NCBI GenBank assembly: GCA_003506895.1
Contig: DNXO01000042.1
Location: 78,345-134,383 of the forward strand
Source: Acetobacteraceae bacterium
GTDB taxonomy: Bacteria > Pseudomonadota > Alphaproteobacteria > Acetobacterales > Acetobacteraceae
Length of the DNA: 56,039 nucleotides
Direction: 5' to 3'
How positions within the stretch are numbered: the first letter of the stretch is position 1; each line of letters starts with the position of its first letter. Shown here piece after piece: positions 16,665 through 25,335 of the stretch. The notes below the pieces were generated by a model. The model saw only the letters and a list, made by a program, of their open reading frames with translations. It did not search any database and was not told the origin of the DNA. The translations under genes were made by a program, and so were the position numbers.

Positions 16665-17738
16665 TCAGGTCGGCTGGGACCCGCGAGCGTACCAGCCACG
16701 GGTGGCCATGACAATCCGAACTACCGACAGCATCACCGGCACTTCGACCAGGACACCAACGACGGTTACCAGCGCGGCACCCGATTGAAAGCCGAACAGG
16801 CTTATCGCCGCCGCGACGGCCAGTTCGAAGAAATTGCTCGCACCGATCAGCGCCGAGGGGGCTGCCACGCTGTGCGGCGACCCGCACGCTCGGTTGAACA
16901 CATAAGCCAAACCGGCGTTCAGATAGACCTGAATGATGATCGGCACGGCCAGCATCAGGATAATCAACGGTTGCCCCAAGATCTGCTCACCCTGGAAGCC
17001 GAACAACAGGACCAGCGTCGCCAGCAACGCGATCAGCGATACGGGATGCAGGCTGGCAAGCATCCTGGCCAACCCGGGCTCGCCGCCCTGCCCCAACAGC
17101 ATGCGGCGCCAAACCTGGGCGGCGATCAAGGGCACGACGATATAGAGCAACACCGACAGAAACAGCGTTTCCCAAGGCACGCTGATGGCGGACAGGCCCA
17201 GCAGCAAGCCGACGATCGGGGCGAAGGCCACCACCATGATGGCATCGTTCAGGGCCACCTGGCTGAGTGTGAAATTCGGATCGCCATCCGACAGGTTCGA
17301 CCAGACAAACACCATCGCGGTGCAAGGCGCCGCGGCCAACAAGATCAGCCCCGCGATGTAGCTATCGATCTGGTCGGCCGGCAGATAGGCGTGGAAGACC
17401 CCTCGCACGAAAATCCAGCCCAGCAGCGCCATCGAGAACGGCTTGACCAGCCAGTTGATCCCCAGCGTCACCACGATGCCGCGCCAATGTTTGGTGACGG
17501 TGCCGATCGCGGCGAAGTCCACGCGCAAAAGCATTGGCACGATCATCAGCCAAATCAGGACAGCGACCGGCAGATTGACGTTGGCTACGCTAAGCGCGCT
17601 CAGGGCATGAAACGGTGCGGGCGCGATGCTGCCCAGGGCGATGCCGGCGGCGATGCAAAGGGCAACCCACAGCGTCAGATAGCGTTCGAAAAATCCGATA
17701 CCCCCGCGTGGGCGTTCCGTGGTGGTGGCGTGTTCCAT
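16665..17738 (-). CDS. acr3: ACR3-family arsenite efflux transporter
   Basis: 357-residue inner-membrane carrier with about ten hydrophobic helices, exporting As(OH)3. It starts with FFERYLTLWVALCIAAG, typical of ACR3, and carries the key helix-4 region LLAAAPCTAMVFVWS, in which the Cys is essential in characterised ACR3 proteins. SALIGASNFFELAVA and the final PVMLSVV segments also match the family. It is often labelled arsB, but it belongs to the BART superfamily rather than to E. coli ArsB. It sits 18 bases downstream of arsJ and upstream of arsM in the ars operon. Confidence 0.95.
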   Translation of the reverse strand: MEHATTTERPRGGIGFFERYLTLWVALCIAAGIALGSIAPAPFHALSALSVANVNLPVAVLIWLMIVPMLLRVDFAAIGTVTKHWRGIVVTLGINWLVKPFSMALLGWIFVRGVFHAYLPADQIDSYIAGLILLAAAPCTAMVFVWSNLSDGDPNFTLSQVALNDAIMVVAFAPIVGLLLGLSAISVPWETLFLSVLLYIVVPLIAAQVWRRMLLGQGGEPGLARMLASLHPVSLIALLATLVLLFGFQGEQILGQPLIILMLAVPIIIQVYLNAGLAYVFNRACGSPHSVAAPSALIGASNFFELAVAAAISLFGFQSGAALVTVVGVLVEVPVMLSVVRIVMATRGWYARGSQPT

Positions 17739-17756
17739 GATCCGTCCTTAAACCAA

Positions 17757-18983
17757 TTAAGCTGCTGCTTGCCTGACAGTCGCCGTAGTGGGGAGCAGGA
17801 ATGTGATCAGCAGACATAACGCCAGCATGATCGCCGATCCCCAAAGTCCGGCCGCCAGGCCCCCTGCCTGGGTCAGGATACCGGACAGCAAGATACCCAC
17901 CAGCCGCCCGGCGGCGTTGGCGGCGTAATAGAAGCCGACGTCCTCGGCGGCTTTCTCCGACCCGGCATAGGCCAGGATCAGGTAAGAGTGCAGCGAAGAG
18001 ATCACGGCGAAGGCGAAGCCGAACACGCACAGGCCAACAACAATGACCAGGTCGAGATGCGGCGTGGAACCGTAACTGAGCACCAGGGCCAGAACCAGCG
18101 GGATAGCGGTGAGTATCGCGCCCCAAAACCGAGCCTCTGGCACCTCGCGGGACAGGCCGTCGTTACTGCGGCGGACCACGCTGGGCGCGATGGCCTGCAC
18201 GAGGCCGTAGCCAATCGTCCAGCTTGCGATGAAGCCGGCGACTTCCATGTAGTGCCAGCCTTGGCTGTAGAGGAACACGGGCAGGCCAACGACGAACCAC
18301 ACGTCACGCGATCCGAACAGGAAGACCCGCGCCGCCGCCATCAGGTTGATGCCACGGCTCTTGGCGAAGAACTCGCGAAACGACTTGGATGCCTTGGCTT
18401 TCCCGAGGGTGCGCGGCAGGCTGGCGGCAACGCCCGCGAGCACAACGAACAGCAATCCGCCCATGCACCAAAGCGCGCCACGGAACCCGACTGTTTGCAG
18501 CAGCAAGCCGCCGACGAAAAAGCCGACTCCCTTCATCGCGTTCTTGGAACCGGTGAACCAGGCGACCCAGCGGAACAACTGGCCTGAGCCACCCTCGGAC
18601 GTTGCCTTGATGGCCGATTTCGATGCGGTCTTCGTCAGATCCTTCGCGACACCGGCAATGCCTTGCGCGGTGACAACCCAGGCAACCGACAGACTGGCAC
18701 TCCAGGCCGGATCGAGTGCCGACAACATCGCCAGGCCGGCGATTTGCAGGGTAAGGCCGGTCATCAACATGCGCGGAATACCGAACCGGGCAGCGAGCCA
18801 GCCGCCGCCCAGATTGGCGAAGATGCCGGCGGTTTCATACAGCAGGAACAGGAACGCCAGCATGAACGGCGTGTAGCCCAGACTGTAGAAATGCAGCAGG
18901 ACCAACATCCGCAACGCGCCGTCGGTGAGGGTGAAACTCCAGTAACTGGCGGTGACGATCGCGTAGTTCCGCACGCCGGACAT
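17757..18983 (-). CDS. arsJ: ArsJ, MFS exporter of 1-arseno-3-phosphoglycerate
   Basis: 408-residue major-facilitator protein of the ArsJ family. The N-terminus VRNYAIVTASYWSFTLTDGALRMLVLLHFY is the family hallmark, with LTKTASKSAIKAT and FYYAANAAGRLVGILLSG later. ArsJ exports the unstable arseno-sugar phosphate made by the partner GAPDH, giving arsenate resistance without reduction. The start ATG 18983 shares one base with the GAPDH stop (TGATG), so the two are translationally coupled and must act together. The longer open frame upstream would run back into the GAPDH gene and is rejected. Confidence 0.94.
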   Translation of the reverse strand: MSGVRNYAIVTASYWSFTLTDGALRMLVLLHFYSLGYTPFMLAFLFLLYETAGIFANLGGGWLAARFGIPRMLMTGLTLQIAGLAMLSALDPAWSASLSVAWVVTAQGIAGVAKDLTKTASKSAIKATSEGGSGQLFRWVAWFTGSKNAMKGVGFFVGGLLLQTVGFRGALWCMGGLLFVVLAGVAASLPRTLGKAKASKSFREFFAKSRGINLMAAARVFLFGSRDVWFVVGLPVFLYSQGWHYMEVAGFIASWTIGYGLVQAIAPSVVRRSNDGLSREVPEARFWGAILTAIPLVLALVLSYGSTPHLDLVIVVGLCVFGFAFAVISSLHSYLILAYAGSEKAAEDVGFYYAANAAGRLVGILLSGILTQAGGLAAGLWGSAIMLALCLLITFLLPTTATVRQAAA

Positions 18984-20026
18984 CACACGCCCCTTTGCAT
19001 GACGATGTTCGCGAGGTCGACCATGCGGCACGCGTAGCCGACTTCGTTGTCATACCACGCATAGACCTTGAGCAAGGTTTCGTCAGTCACCATGGTGCTC
19101 GGGCCATCGACGATGGAGCTACGCGGATCGTTCAGGTAGTCGGCCGACACCAGCGGGCGGGCTTCAAAGCCAAGGATGCCGGCCAGCGGACCGGCCGCCG
19201 CCTGCCGGAAACGGTCGTTGATTTCATCCACCGTCACCGGACGCCGCATTTCGAAAACGCAATCGGTCAGGCTGGCATTCAGCACCGGCGCCCGCACCGC
19301 GTGTCCGTTCAGCTTGCCTTTCAGTTCAGGGTAGATCAGGGCAATGGCGGTCGCGCTGCCAGTCGTTGTCGGCGACAGCGAAAGCATCGCTGACCGGGCT
19401 CGCCTGAGATCCTTGTGTGGCGCGTCAACAACGACATTGGTGTTGGTCGGGTCATGGATGGTCGTGATCTGGCCGTGACGGATGCCGATAGCTTCGTGAA
19501 GCACTTTTACCACGGGTGCCAGGCAGTTCGTGGTGCAGGACGCCGCGGTCAGAAGACGATGGCGATCCGGATCGTAAAGATGGTCGTTGACCCCGACGAC
19601 GACGTTCAGCGCACCCGCTTCCTTGACCGGCGCGGCAACGATCACCCGCTTAACGCCACGCGCAAAATAGGCTTCGAGTTGATCGGTCTTGAGGAACTTG
19701 CCAGTACACTCAAGCACGACATCACAGCCAAGGTCGCCCCAGGCTATGGCATCGGGCGTCGCTTCGCTGCTGAAGCCGATCGAGCGATTACCGACCCGGA
19801 TCGTGTGGTCGTCCCCGACGCCGAAATCCTGGCGCCAACGGCCGTGAAGACTGTCGAACTCCAGCAGATGCGCTGTCGTTACCGCGCCGCCTTTCACTTC
19901 GTTGACATGGACGATGTCAAGCCGGTTGCCCGCGCGGGGATCGTCCTCGCCGCGGAATATCCCACCCAGGGCGGCCCTGACCGCCAGACGGCCGATTCGA
20001 CCCATGCCATTGACGCCGACGCGCAT
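18983..20026 (-). CDS. ArsJ-associated glyceraldehyde-3-phosphate dehydrogenase
   Basis: 347-residue GAPDH. The NAD-binding Rossmann start is RVGVNGMGRIGRLAVRA; the catalytic cysteine lies in AASCTTNCLAPV; the closing helix contains AWYDNEVGYACRMVDL. In this setting it uses arsenate in place of phosphate to form 1-arseno-3-phosphoglycerate, which ArsJ pumps out. The association with arsJ (one-base overlap) and placement two bases after the arsR-arsC fusion gene show it is the dedicated arsenic enzyme rather than the glycolytic copy, which should lie elsewhere in the genome. Confidence 0.94.
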   Translation of the reverse strand: MRVGVNGMGRIGRLAVRAALGGIFRGEDDPRAGNRLDIVHVNEVKGGAVTTAHLLEFDSLHGRWRQDFGVGDDHTIRVGNRSIGFSSEATPDAIAWGDLGCDVVLECTGKFLKTDQLEAYFARGVKRVIVAAPVKEAGALNVVVGVNDHLYDPDRHRLLTAASCTTNCLAPVVKVLHEAIGIRHGQITTIHDPTNTNVVVDAPHKDLRRARSAMLSLSPTTTGSATAIALIYPELKGKLNGHAVRAPVLNASLTDCVFEMRRPVTVDEINDRFRQAAAGPLAGILGFEARPLVSADYLNDPRSSIVDGPSTMVTDETLLKVYAWYDNEVGYACRMVDLANIVMQRGV

Positions 20027-20028
20027 GA

Positions 20029-20892
20029 TCAGCGCTCCCCGGCGGAGACCGGAACACCACCCCCGCCGATTTCATCGAGCCTGGCCTTGACCGCGATGCG
20101 GTCCAGCGACGCGAAGGGCAGCGCGGTGAAAATGTCCAGGCGACGACGCAGGCTCGCGTAAAGCTCGTTAATCAGGGCGGCCCGCTCGACGGCGCTGCCC
20201 ATGAACTTGGAAGGATCTGGCAACGGCCAGGACCCGGTCACGGGAACCGAACCGAAGTCCGGGCAGACCTGCCCATCCAGCGCGTCGCAAAGGGTAATGA
20301 TAAAGTCCATCCGCGGCGCGTTCGGCCCGGTGAACTCATCCCAGGATTTGCTCCGTAGGGCCGCGGTGTCATGGCCCAGATTGGCCAGCTTCGCGAGCAC
20401 CTCCGGATTCGGGGCGGCGTTCGGTTCCGACCCGGCGGAATAAGCATGGAACCGGCCGTTCGCGATGCTTCCCAGGATTGCCTCGGCAATGATGGAGCGC
20501 GCCGAATTATGCGTACACAAAAACAGGACGTTGAACGCCGCGGTCATGGTTTCGTCTCCGGTGGGAAGAGGAGGAAGCAGGCGCGCGATATCGCCGCAGA
20601 GGTCAGGCCGGCCGTCGCAGCAGGCTTCGGTCAGAAAGGCGAACACACGCCGTAGGGTGACAAAGCGCACCGCATGGATGATCTGCCGGCCCTGCCGGGT
20701 CGATTGCGTCAGGCCAGCCCGTTCGAGTGCGGCGAGATGGAAGGATGCTTTCGAAGGCGACAGGCCGAGCCGAACGGCGATGTCGCCGGCGGCCAGTCCG
20801 GTCGGGCCTTTGCCGATCAGCAGACGCAGAAGCTCCAGCCGCACTTCTTGCGACATCGCGGTGAAGGCCGAAGCGATTTCGGATATTTCCAT
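20029..20892 (-). CDS. ArsR-ArsC fusion: arsenic-sensing repressor joined to arsenate reductase
   Basis: 287 residues in two domains. Residues 1-105 are an ArsR winged helix (recognition helix in LSPSKASFHLAALERAGL) with a metalloid site formed by Cys91, Cys92 and Cys99, an arrangement like that of the A. ferrooxidans-type ArsR rather than the CxCxxC type of plasmid R773. Residues 118-260 are a low-molecular-weight-phosphatase-fold ArsC with the catalytic C126-T-H-N-S-A-R132 loop and the relay cysteines Cys202 and Cys210, indicating a thioredoxin-coupled arsenate reductase. First gene of the ars operon and divergent from 21017. ATG 20892 starts the HTH (MEISEIASAF). It probably autoregulates through the inverted repeat at 20883-20914. 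One chain thus senses arsenite and produces it. Confidence 0.92.
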   Translation of the reverse strand: MEISEIASAFTAMSQEVRLELLRLLIGKGPTGLAAGDIAVRLGLSPSKASFHLAALERAGLTQSTRQGRQIIHAVRFVTLRRVFAFLTEACCDGRPDLCGDIARLLPPLPTGDETMTAAFNVLFLCTHNSARSIIAEAILGSIANGRFHAYSAGSEPNAAPNPEVLAKLANLGHDTAALRSKSWDEFTGPNAPRMDFIITLCDALDGQVCPDFGSVPVTGSWPLPDPSKFMGSAVERAALINELYASLRRRLDIFTALPFASLDRIAVKARLDEIGGGGVPVSAGER

Positions 20893-20914
20893 GATTTTAG
20901 TTTGGTTGAAATAT
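20883..20914 (-). promoter_or_regulatory. Inverted repeat over the ars operon start, candidate ArsR operator
   Basis: Seven-base arms ATATTTC (20883-20889) and GAAATAT (20908-20914) flank an 18-base AT-rich spacer that contains the start codon of the arsR-arsC fusion. The AT-richness stands out from the surroundings. ArsR proteins bind AT-rich dyads over their own promoter. The spacing is longer than in the classic 12-2-12 site, so this is only a candidate. Confidence 0.35.
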
Positions 20915-21016
20915 AAACGCCTGACAAGCTGGGAGTGCGACGCCAAACTCTCGCGCAAGCCGTTGGAACGCAGTCGGCACTGGCGCGCCATCCATCCGCG
21001 GTCCATGTTTCACCCA

Positions 21017-21583
21017 ATGAGCGCGAGGGAACCGCACAGCGATGGATCATCCGCCGGCACCATCCGGGTTGGCGGAGATCCCGACGGGCTGATGACTTAC
21101 CTGATCGACCTGCCGCCGGAGGCGCTGCCCAGCGTGTGCAAGCGCGACCTGGAGCGCGCCTGGTATGCCGCGCGCGAAGCCGCGCTGGCCGAACGCCAGG
21201 GGGCGGTGCGGGGGTTTCGGTTCAACCGGCCGGACGGCAGCCATACCGACCTTGCGCTCGCGGATCGTGATGCGCGCTGCTGGGTTGGCGCGGTGGATCG
21301 GACGGTGGGCATTACCCATGCCCCCGGGATGTCGCTGTGCCTGCGGTTGCTGGCGCTGGTCGACCTGCTGGCCAGAGCGCCCTGGGCGCGATCGCTGTTT
21401 CATTTGGCTAGGGATGGTGCCGAATTCCATCCGGCTCTGCTAAGAACGGCGGCGAGTCAGCCGCTGACTCGGGACGCCCGATTCGACGAAGCGGGGTTTC
21501 GGTCGCGGTTGTCCCGCTTCGCGAGCGGCTTGCAACTTGAAGCGCCGCGCGCGGACCAACGCCTGTCAGGAGTCCGCCCATGA
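21017..21583 (+). CDS. Hypothetical protein, 188 residues
   Basis: I do not recognise the family. The protein is soluble, without signal peptide or membrane segment; its most ordered-looking parts are TYLIDLPPEALPSVCKRDLERAWYAA (about 26-50) and the DGSHTDLALADRDARCWVGAVDRTVG block followed by a Leu-rich helix (MSLCLRLLALVDLLARAPW). ATG 21092 is an alternative start giving 163 residues. Codon use matches the high-GC core, so it is probably a real gene. It is divergent from the ars operon (124-base gap) and overlaps the next lipoprotein gene by four bases (ATGA), so the two are translationally coupled. Confidence 0.6.
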   Translation: MSAREPHSDGSSAGTIRVGGDPDGLMTYLIDLPPEALPSVCKRDLERAWYAAREAALAERQGAVRGFRFNRPDGSHTDLALADRDARCWVGAVDRTVGITHAPGMSLCLRLLALVDLLARAPWARSLFHLARDGAEFHPALLRTAASQPLTRDARFDEAGFRSRLSRFASGLQLEAPRADQRLSGVRP

Positions 21584-21921
21584 GTCCATTTCGTCATGCC
21601 GCCTGGATCGGGGCGCTGTTGGGCGCTGTCGCGCTTTCCGCCTGCCAGGCGCCGCCAAGGAACGTCCAGGCACAGGCCGACGAACAGACCCGGGCCGCGT
21701 GCCGGGCGCATGCGGAGCAGGTTTATAATCAACAAAACCGAGCGACGATTTATAGTCCGCCGCCCACGGTAAATACCCCGTATTCGGGGAATTTCACACC
21801 CGAGGTCACCAATCGTGGCCTGTCCGATCTGTTCGCGCATGACCGCCTGGTCAACGATTGCATACGCAACAGCGGCGCCGGCGCCGAAGCCAGCCCGCCC
21901 GCCAAGCCGCCGGCCAATTGA
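21580..21921 (+). CDS. Small outer-membrane-type lipoprotein
   Basis: 113 residues with a lipoprotein signal: basic start (SPFRHAAW), hydrophobic core (IGALLGAVA) and the lipobox LSAC with the lipidated Cys at 22. The mature part is hydrophilic, has two further Cys (in AACRAH and NDCIRN) that may form a disulfide, and ends in an Ala/Pro-rich tail (SPPAKPPAN). The residue after Cys is Gln, not Asp, so outer-membrane delivery is expected. Function unknown. Start overlaps the upstream gene (ATGA), and the MFS gene follows 6 bases later, suggesting a three-gene unit. Confidence 0.72.
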   Translation: MSPFRHAAWIGALLGAVALSACQAPPRNVQAQADEQTRAACRAHAEQVYNQQNRATIYSPPPTVNTPYSGNFTPEVTNRGLSDLFAHDRLVNDCIRNSGAGAEASPPAKPPAN

Positions 21922-21927
21922 GCGGAA

Positions 21928-23172
21928 ATGGCCAGCCTGTCGGCGATCGGCGGTGTTCTGGCCCAGCGTAACGCCCGCATCTTCTACTCCGGCAGCATCG
22001 TCTGCTGGACCGGGTCATGGGTGCAGCGCATCGCCACCGACTGGCTGGCCTGGGAACTGACGCATTCGGCGCTTTGGGTGTCGATCATCGCGTTCTGCAA
22101 TCTGGCGCCGTCGGTGATCATCTCACCGATCGCCGGGGCCGTGGCGGACAGGATGGACCGCGTGCGGCTGACAATGGTCAGCCAGTTCATCAGCGTGGCC
22201 CAGGCGGTGATCCTGGTGACGCTGATAACCAGCGGACATATCCGGGTGGAGTTCATGGCGTTCCTGACGCTGTGCAACGGCGCCGCGGAGACGTTTGCCC
22301 AGCCTGCCCGTCAGTGCCTGATTCCGGGCCTGGTGCCGCGATCGCACCTGCCCGGCGCGGTGGCGCTGAATTCGCTTACGTATAATGCCGCGCGCTTCGT
22401 CGGGCCGGCGATCTCGGGGCCGATGATAGCGGTTTGGGGGGTCGTACCCTCGATCGTGGTGAACGCGCTGGCATTTTTGTATGCAAGCCTGACGATGTAT
22501 CTGCTTAGGTTGGATCCGTCCGTGCGGCGGGGCAAACCCAGTGGTTTCAGCGTGCTGCACGACGCATTCGACGGAATTAAATACGTCGCTCGGCATCGGG
22601 GCATCGGGCCGCTGATGCTGTTCGCGGCAACCGTGGGCATGACCCTTCGCTCGGTGCCGGAAATGCTGCCGCCCTATGTAGCCGACCAATTCGGACGCGG
22701 GGCGGAGGGTTTGGCGACGCTGGCAAGCACCATGGGTTGCGCGGCGCTGATCGGTGGCCTGTTCGTCGCGGTGCGTGGACGGATGACGGGGTTGACCAGG
22801 ATCGCGGTGGGCTGCGGCCTGATCCTGGCGATCGCGACGGCCGGGTTTGTCGCAACGCCGATTTTCGCCGTCGGCGTGGCCTGTATGGCGGCGATCGGCG
22901 CGGCGACGACCATGCACGGGATTTCCTGCCAGACCTTGCTGCAAAACGCCGCTGCCCCCGGCATGATCGGCCGGGTTCTCAGCACCTGGGGCATGATTAC
23001 CCGAGCGGCGCCGGCAATGGGGGCATTGACCTATGGAGTCGCGTCGGAGTTTCTGGGCTTGCGCATCCCGGTGCTGATCGGCGTGCTGGTGTGCATGGCG
23101 GTATGGCTAATAACATGGCGGCGTTTGAGCCACATGGTGCCAATCCTGGAGGGTGGCGGTTCCGGATTGTGA
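21928..23172 (+). CDS. MFS transporter (EntS/MFS_3-like)
   Basis: 414-residue inner-membrane protein with about twelve hydrophobic helices. The N-terminal pattern FYSGSIVCWTGSWVQRIATDWLAWELT and the loop-2/3 motif GAVADRMDRVRL are typical of the EntS/MFS_3 group, which mostly contains drug or siderophore exporters. The middle carries SLTYNAARFVGPAISGP and the C-terminal half LLQNAAAPGMIGRVLSTWG, also family features. The substrate cannot be inferred; nothing nearby encodes siderophore synthesis. It begins 6 bases after the lipoprotein stop, with GAGCGGAA just upstream as a weak ribosome site. Confidence 0.85.
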   Translation: MASLSAIGGVLAQRNARIFYSGSIVCWTGSWVQRIATDWLAWELTHSALWVSIIAFCNLAPSVIISPIAGAVADRMDRVRLTMVSQFISVAQAVILVTLITSGHIRVEFMAFLTLCNGAAETFAQPARQCLIPGLVPRSHLPGAVALNSLTYNAARFVGPAISGPMIAVWGVVPSIVVNALAFLYASLTMYLLRLDPSVRRGKPSGFSVLHDAFDGIKYVARHRGIGPLMLFAATVGMTLRSVPEMLPPYVADQFGRGAEGLATLASTMGCAALIGGLFVAVRGRMTGLTRIAVGCGLILAIATAGFVATPIFAVGVACMAAIGAATTMHGISCQTLLQNAAAPGMIGRVLSTWGMITRAAPAMGALTYGVASEFLGLRIPVLIGVLVCMAVWLITWRRLSHMVPILEGGGSGL

Positions 23173-23250
23173 TCGATTGCGGTGACAGACCGTTAGGGCT
23201 GTCGCTAGTATTGACTGCTGTCGTTTTGCCTCTGCCGAAGGATACCGAAT

Positions 23251-24147
23251 TTGTTCCGCATCGCCCTCGCCGGGTTCCTGGCAGGAAGCCTGGGGGCCGC
23301 GGCCCTGGCGGCACCGCCCACCCAAGGAACGATCGAACCGCCGGAACAGGCGTTCGACTCCGCCATGCGCCAAGCCGTCGGCGCGCCCGCACGGGCCGAT
23401 CTCAGCGATCAAGCGACGGTGCGGCTGGACGGGGATTTGCTGATGGTCCCCACGGGGCCGGCCACACACTTGCTGAACCTGTCGGATCGCGAGGTGCCGG
23501 ACGGGTTCATCGCACTTCTGGTCGGGTCGGAAGGAATGGACGCCCCGGGGACCGTGACATTTGTACCGGCGGGTTTCGTGAATGCCGACGCGGCCATTGC
23601 CTGGACCGCGGACGATATGCTGGCCAGCCTGAATCGCAGCATCGAGCACAAAAATCCGACTCGGGTTCAAACGGGGTTGCCGCCCCTCGAGGCTCGGCGA
23701 TGGGTGCTGCCACCATCCTATGATCCAGAACGACACGAATTTTCCTGGGCAGCGATGATTCTCCCCAAAAGCGCGCCGCGCGGCTCGGATGGTGAAGTCA
23801 ATTTTCATGCGATCGGCTTCGGTCGGGACGGATATATTCACCTTTCGGTGGTTACGAACGAACAAAGGGCTAGACCGGCCAAGGCAATGGTTGCCTCGTT
23901 CCTGAACGGACTGAATTTCTTGCCTGGCAAGGGCTATAACGATGCACAGCCGGCGGATCGCCACTCAGCCGCTGGTCTGGCGGGGGCGATGGGCATCGAT
24001 ACGCTGGCCAAGGCGGAACCCGAAAGCAGCCTGTGGTCATCCGATAGAGTCATGCCGATCACGGGCGGGGTGGTCGCCGCGATCGGCGCTCTGGCGCTGT
24101 TTTTCAATATCCATCGCCAAATGAGGGTGAATTCCCGCCGGATGTAA
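23251..24147 (+). CDS. DUF2167 membrane-anchored protein
   Basis: 298 residues: a signal peptide (RIALAGFLAGSLGAAALA), a periplasmic body with the DUF2167 marks (GPATHLLNLSDREVPDGFIALLVGSEGMDAPG, AIAWTADDMLASLN, RRWVLPPSYDP) and one C-terminal helix (ITGGVVAAIGALALFF) followed by a basic end. Function of the family is unknown; some members are linked to membrane stress. TTG 23251 is the start: AAGGAT lies eight bases before it, and the leader begins directly. It stands alone between an MFS gene and an aminotransferase gene. Confidence 0.82.
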   Translation: MFRIALAGFLAGSLGAAALAAPPTQGTIEPPEQAFDSAMRQAVGAPARADLSDQATVRLDGDLLMVPTGPATHLLNLSDREVPDGFIALLVGSEGMDAPGTVTFVPAGFVNADAAIAWTADDMLASLNRSIEHKNPTRVQTGLPPLEARRWVLPPSYDPERHEFSWAAMILPKSAPRGSDGEVNFHAIGFGRDGYIHLSVVTNEQRARPAKAMVASFLNGLNFLPGKGYNDAQPADRHSAAGLAGAMGIDTLAKAEPESSLWSSDRVMPITGGVVAAIGALALFFNIHRQMRVNSRRM

Positions 24148-24174
24148 TTCGCCGCCACGGCTCAACCGTCCTAT

Positions 24175-25335
24175 ATGAACATCATGGATCTGACCTTCAT
24201 TCCCGGCTCCCGCATCGTCGAGGTCGCACGGCTGGCGTTCGCCACCCCCGACGTCGATTTCCTGTGTTTCGGCGAATCCGACCAGCCAAGTCCCGCCGTG
24301 GCCAGGGACGCAGCGATCCGCGCACTGACGGAAGGCAAAACGCGCTACCCCGACGTGCGGGGATTGCCGGCGCTGCGCGATGCGCTGGCGGGATATCTCA
24401 GTGGCTTGCACGCCAGGCCAGTCGCGGAAAGTCGTATCCAGGTGACGGCTTCCGGCATGGCGGCGATCACCGTCGCGATGGCGGCCGTGGTACGGGCGGG
24501 ACATCGCGTGGTGGTGATCAGTCCAGTGTGGCCGAATATCGCCAATGCGGCGCGGTTGCGCGGTGCAGCGGTCGAGCAGCTCGATCTCGATGCAACGGAA
24601 GACGGCGGATTCAGACTGGATCTGGACCGGCTGGATACGATGATGGACGGGGCGCGCGCACTGATTTTGAACTCACCCGGCAACCCGACGGGCTGGACGG
24701 CGACCGAGGCGGAACTGCGGGCGATCCACGACATCGCCAGGCGGCATGGCGCCTGGCTAATTTCGGACGAGGTATATTCTCGGCTGGTTTACGACGGGCG
24801 GGAGGCGGCGCCGTCGCTGCTGGATATCGCCGGACCGGACGACAGAGTCATCGTCTGCAATAGCTTCTCCAAGGCCTGGGTCATGACGGGCTGGCGGCTC
24901 GGCTGGCTGGTGGTGCCCGAGGGAACCAGCGAGCAGTTCGCCGATATCGTAGAGGCCGTGCATTCCGGCGTTGCCCCATTCACCCAGCATGCAGGGTTGG
25001 CGGCGGTTCGCGATAACGCGACGGTCGCGGCGTTTCGGGCGCATTGCGCGGCCGGACGGGCATTGGCGAGCGAGGCGCTGATCGGGCTGAACGGCGTGCG
25101 CTACCAGCCTCCGGTCGGTGCATTCTATGCGTTCATGGCGATTGACGGGGTGCGGGACAGCCTGGATCTGGCGAAAAAGCTGGTGAGCCGCCATGGCGTG
25201 GCGGTCGCGCCCGGCGTCGCATTCGGGGCGGCGGGTGAAGGGTATCTGCGGGTCTGCTTCGCCCAGTCCGCTGGACTGATGGAACGGGCGATGCAACGGC
25301 TGCGGGATGGCTTGCGGGCGGAGGTCGGGTCATGA
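24175..25335 (+). CDS. Class I/II PLP aminotransferase
   Basis: 386-residue fold-type I aminotransferase. Substrate-arm entry GESDQPSP, TRYPDVRGLPALRDALAGY, the NPTG-type loop LNSPGNPTGWTATEAEL, the cofactor aspartate in ISDEVYSRLVYDG and the Schiff-base lysine in NSFSKAWVMTGWRLGW are all present, as is the substrate Arg in YLRVCFAQS. The group includes aspartate and aromatic aminotransferases; the exact amino acid cannot be assigned. The stop overlaps the start of a zinc-ribbon protein by four bases (ATGA), so the two are translationally linked. Confidence 0.88.
   Translation: MNIMDLTFIPGSRIVEVARLAFATPDVDFLCFGESDQPSPAVARDAAIRALTEGKTRYPDVRGLPALRDALAGYLSGLHARPVAESRIQVTASGMAAITVAMAAVVRAGHRVVVISPVWPNIANAARLRGAAVEQLDLDATEDGGFRLDLDRLDTMMDGARALILNSPGNPTGWTATEAELRAIHDIARRHGAWLISDEVYSRLVYDGREAAPSLLDIAGPDDRVIVCNSFSKAWVMTGWRLGWLVVPEGTSEQFADIVEAVHSGVAPFTQHAGLAAVRDNATVAAFRAHCAAGRALASEALIGLNGVRYQPPVGAFYAFMAIDGVRDSLDLAKKLVSRHGVAVAPGVAFGAAGEGYLRVCFAQSAGLMERAMQRLRDGLRAEVGS

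Noticed and set aside
16785..17819. 344-codon plus-strand open frame
   Set aside because: Antisense to acr3; extreme Gln/His/Arg/Asp composition typical of the complement of membrane-protein DNA.
23205..23245. TTGACT promoter upstream of the DUF2167 gene
   Set aside because: A -35-like TTGACT is present but no acceptable -10 lies 16-18 bases downstream.
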